NCBI GenBank assembly: GCA_947500775.1
Contig: CANMTD010000006.1
Location: 174,603 to 238,602 of the forward strand
DNA length: 64,000 nucleotides
Direction of reading: 5' to 3'
DNA from: an uncultured Paracoccaceae bacterium
Lineage (GTDB): Bacteria > Pseudomonadota > Alphaproteobacteria > Rhodobacterales > Rhodobacteraceae
Part shown: positions 62,031-64,000 of the stretch, one piece after another
Position numbering within the stretch: position 1 is the stretch's first letter
Layout: every line of letters starts with the position of its first letter
Position numbers and translations under genes: made by a program
The notes under the pieces: generated by a model
The model's input: only the letters and a program-made list of their open reading frames with translations
Databases searched by the model: none
Told to the model about the DNA's origin: nothing

Positions 62031-62639
62031 ATGGAAGATCAGGGAAACGACAATTCGGCGTTGGGCCACAACTCCGAAGGGCCGGTCGGGTATTACCACA
62101 GCAAGAAGGACCGGATTTTCGTCCGGGCGGTGCAGGGTGAATACAATCTGACCGAAGAACTGAAAACGCTGCGCTCGATGCCGCGGGTCCGCAAGGCCAG
62201 CGAGCTGAATTTCGTCGATGGGCCGCAGGCCTATAGCCGTCATTATGTCGAACCAAAGGACGGCATCAGCCAGCTGTTCCATATCCATCTGGAAGAATAC
62301 GGCCCCGGCGGCAAGTCGCAGAAACACGGCCACGTCAACGAGGCCGCCTTTTATATTCTGGACGGCGATGGATATGAAATTCACGACGATATCCAATACG
62401 ATTGGCATGCCGGCGATATTGCCATCGTCCACAACAATTGTGTTCACCAGCATTTCAACGCATCGGATTCAAAACCCGCGCGGGCGCTGGTTCTGAAAAC
62501 CAAGCCGATGTTCGTTTTCATGAACATGCTGTTCCAGAAAACGGTCGAGGCGCGCGAAACCACTCCGGCCCCCGGGGGCGAGAATTTCGTGGTGCGCGAA
62601 GCCGAAGTTGATTTCAATCATCCGGAAGAGGATTACTGA
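62031..62639 (+). CDS. Cupin domain protein 1 of a paralogous pair
   Basis: This 202-residue soluble single-cupin protein has metal-site-like motifs QKHGHVNEAAFYILDGDGYE and later NNCVHQHFNASDSKPARAL. The open frame starts earlier at 61911, but GGGAGGA with 6-base spacing selects ATG 62031. It is followed one base later by a related cupin of nearly the same length, so the two may form one heteromeric enzyme. Function is unknown; its neighbours suggest work on a carboxylic or aromatic substrate. Confidence 0.75.
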   Translation: MEDQGNDNSALGHNSEGPVGYYHSKKDRIFVRAVQGEYNLTEELKTLRSMPRVRKASELNFVDGPQAYSRHYVEPKDGISQLFHIHLEEYGPGGKSQKHGHVNEAAFYILDGDGYEIHDDIQYDWHAGDIAIVHNNCVHQHFNASDSKPARALVLKTKPMFVFMNMLFQKTVEARETTPAPGGENFVVREAEVDFNHPEEDY

Positions 62640-62640
62640 C

Positions 62641-63243
62641 ATGGCATGGGGTGAAACCAAGACCTGGCTGGCGGGTGACGAAAACCGCGCGCTTTATCAG
62701 CAACTTCTGGATGATGCGGAAACGGCGCCGGAACGCAACGCCGAGCGTAAGAAAGTCGTGCGTCCCGATGAAATGCCCTGGGAAATGGCGCGTCAGGGGC
62801 TTTTGAAGCACATGATCAACGAAGGGATGAACACCCGGATCGAAACCATGGACGTCTATATGCAGATCGTGCCGCCCGGGTCGAAATCTGGCCGCCACCG
62901 GCATCTGGCCGAAGAGGTCCTGTATGTGCTGGAAGGCGAAGGATACGATCTGCATCAGGATTGCGACGCCGAAATTACCAACCGGCTGTATTGGAAACCG
63001 CAGGACGAAGTGCAGAAATTTCCCTATGAATCCGGCGACGTGATTTATGTGCCGCCCAACACGATCCATCAGCATTTCAACGCCAGCCCGGACAAACCGC
63101 TGCGTCTGATTTCCTGCATCAACCGTATTTTCAAACAATGCGGGTTGAATGATCTGGAACAGCTGGATAACGCGCCGGAGTATCAGGAAGGCATGATCCT
63201 GACGCCCGAAATCATTCGAAGTTATCTTCGCGGCGGGGCCTGA
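62641..63243 (+). CDS. Cupin domain protein 2 of a paralogous pair
   Basis: This 200-residue single-cupin protein carries KSGRHRHLAEEVLYVLEGEG and, after an insert of about 12 residues, IYVPPNTIHQHFNASPDKPL. It shares the HQHFNAS-x-x-x-P motif with cupin 1 and the related HQHFNVSSEP with the bicupin at 53248-54471, so all three belong to one subfamily. Its ATG lies one base after the stop of cupin 1. The HxH and second His could hold Fe or Mn. The reaction is unknown. Confidence 0.75.
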   Translation: MAWGETKTWLAGDENRALYQQLLDDAETAPERNAERKKVVRPDEMPWEMARQGLLKHMINEGMNTRIETMDVYMQIVPPGSKSGRHRHLAEEVLYVLEGEGYDLHQDCDAEITNRLYWKPQDEVQKFPYESGDVIYVPPNTIHQHFNASPDKPLRLISCINRIFKQCGLNDLEQLDNAPEYQEGMILTPEIIRSYLRGGA

Positions 63244-63305
63244 TCACAGGTCCCGTTCGGGCCCACGCGGGCCTTTGCTGAATCCCTTATTTCCGGAGTA
63301 GCGGC

Positions 63306-64000
63306 ATGTTTGGTGCGCTCATGGCTTTGGCCTCGGCTGCTTTTTTTGGCCTGAACAATGCGACCGTCCGGCGGGGCGTTCTGAAATCCACCGTGCTGCA
63401 GGGCATGGCGATCACCGTGCCGCTTGGCGTGCCGATTTTCCTGGTCTTCGTGCTGATATTTGGCGGGGTGGACAGCCTGATCGGCTGGTCCCCCGTCGAT
63501 TGGGCGTGGATGGCGCTGGCAGGCGTGGTGCATTTCGTCATCGGGCGCTATGGAAATTACCGGGCGACCCAGGCCTTGGGGGCGACGCTTTCGACCCCGG
63601 TGCAACAGATCAGCATAATCGTGTCGCTTGTTCTGGCGATCATTTTCCTGGGCGAGACCATCAATCTGGTGAACCTGCTGGGCATTGCGCTGGTGATGTT
63701 CGGGCCGATGTTGCTGATGCGGCGGCGCAAGCAATCCGAAACCGCGGCCAAGGCCAAAGGGTTCACCCCGGATTTTCGCGGCGGGTTGATCTGGGGGCTG
63801 GTCTGCGCGGTCGGCTATGGCGCAAGCCCCCTGTTCATCGCCTTTGGGTTGGGGGGTGATGCGACGATTGCCGATGGGTTGGTCGGTGTTCTTATATCCT
63901 ATGTCGCAGCGACGGTGGTGGTTGGGGGGCTTGTCATCGGGCTGGGCGGGCGCAGCTATATGGCGACGCTGGACCCTAAATCGGGGTTCTGGTTTTTGCT
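63306..64000 (+). CDS. EamA/DMT-family transporter, truncated by the window end
   Basis: The gene is open from ATG 63306 (GGAG 7 bases upstream) through the right edge, giving 231 residues without a stop. It begins MFGALMALASAAFFGLNNAT with alternating hydrophobic helices. The first EamA half ends VSLVLAIIFLGETINLVNLL with MFGPMLLMRRRK, and the second half begins FRGGLIWGLVCAVGYGASPL. EamA carriers export or import small metabolites. Here it may move a product of the cupin pathway. Confidence 0.8.
   Translation, partial: MFGALMALASAAFFGLNNATVRRGVLKSTVLQGMAITVPLGVPIFLVFVLIFGGVDSLIGWSPVDWAWMALAGVVHFVIGRYGNYRATQALGATLSTPVQQISIIVSLVLAIIFLGETINLVNLLGIALVMFGPMLLMRRRKQSETAAKAKGFTPDFRGGLIWGLVCAVGYGASPLFIAFGLGGDATIADGLVGVLISYVAATVVVGGLVIGLGGRSYMATLDPKSGFWFL

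Overview
The window looks like part of a large extrachromosomal replicon (plasmid or chromid) of an alphaproteobacterium, most likely Rhodobacteraceae. The reasons are high GC, a Rep_3-type initiator next to parAB, a DUF1403-scpB pair of a kind common on such replicons, and an hmu/tonB haem locus of roseobacter type. Both ends are cut: position 1 lies inside an epimerase-like gene and position 64000 inside a DMT-family exporter. No tRNA, rRNA or CRISPR array was seen.

Layout. 1-900: the tail of an SDR-like gene, then decayed DUF1963 and serine-recombinase fragments. 898-29759 (all minus strand): a type I secretion locus. Read in the direction of transcription it encodes a HlyC-family toxin acyltransferase, an Imm11/DUF1629-like predicted immunity protein, a giant RTX protein of about 8,164 residues, an ABC exporter and a HlyD-type adaptor. 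The giant protein has an AT-richer N-terminal module with hydrophobic segments, a FrpC-like self-processing module with an Asp-Pro site, about 23 RTX/HCBP-type modules, two blocks of tandem-95/cadherin-like repeats, and a C-terminal RTX secretion signal. 30184-34070: scpB and DUF1403 genes, then a decayed second copy of the toxin locus. In it the acyltransferase has lost its catalytic middle, two immunity-like genes remain intact, and the second toxin gene is cut to 55 codons beside an IS3-family fragment.

34117-40613 is the replicon-maintenance block: a tyrosine recombinase, an NTP_transf_8-type nucleotidyltransferase behind two identical palindromic operators, parB and parA (minus), an origin-like region with 22-bp iterons and an AT-rich stretch, and the replication initiator. 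Three copies of a 15-bp palindrome are candidate parS sites.

40753-49650 is a haem-uptake locus: an exported protein of unknown role, exbB, two exbD genes, tonB, a TonB-dependent receptor, hmuS, hmuT, hmuU and hmuV. 50039-64000 is a catabolic or uptake cluster. It has two complete tripartite tricarboxylate transporters (C-A-B and B-C-A order) enclosing a bicupin and an EutA-like reactivase, then a minus-strand Rieske ferredoxin, SDR and aldehyde dehydrogenase. Divergent to these are two paralogous cupins and an EamA-type exporter. The substrate cannot be read from the sequence; an organic acid handled by cupin enzymes and oxidised through an aldehyde is a reasonable guess.
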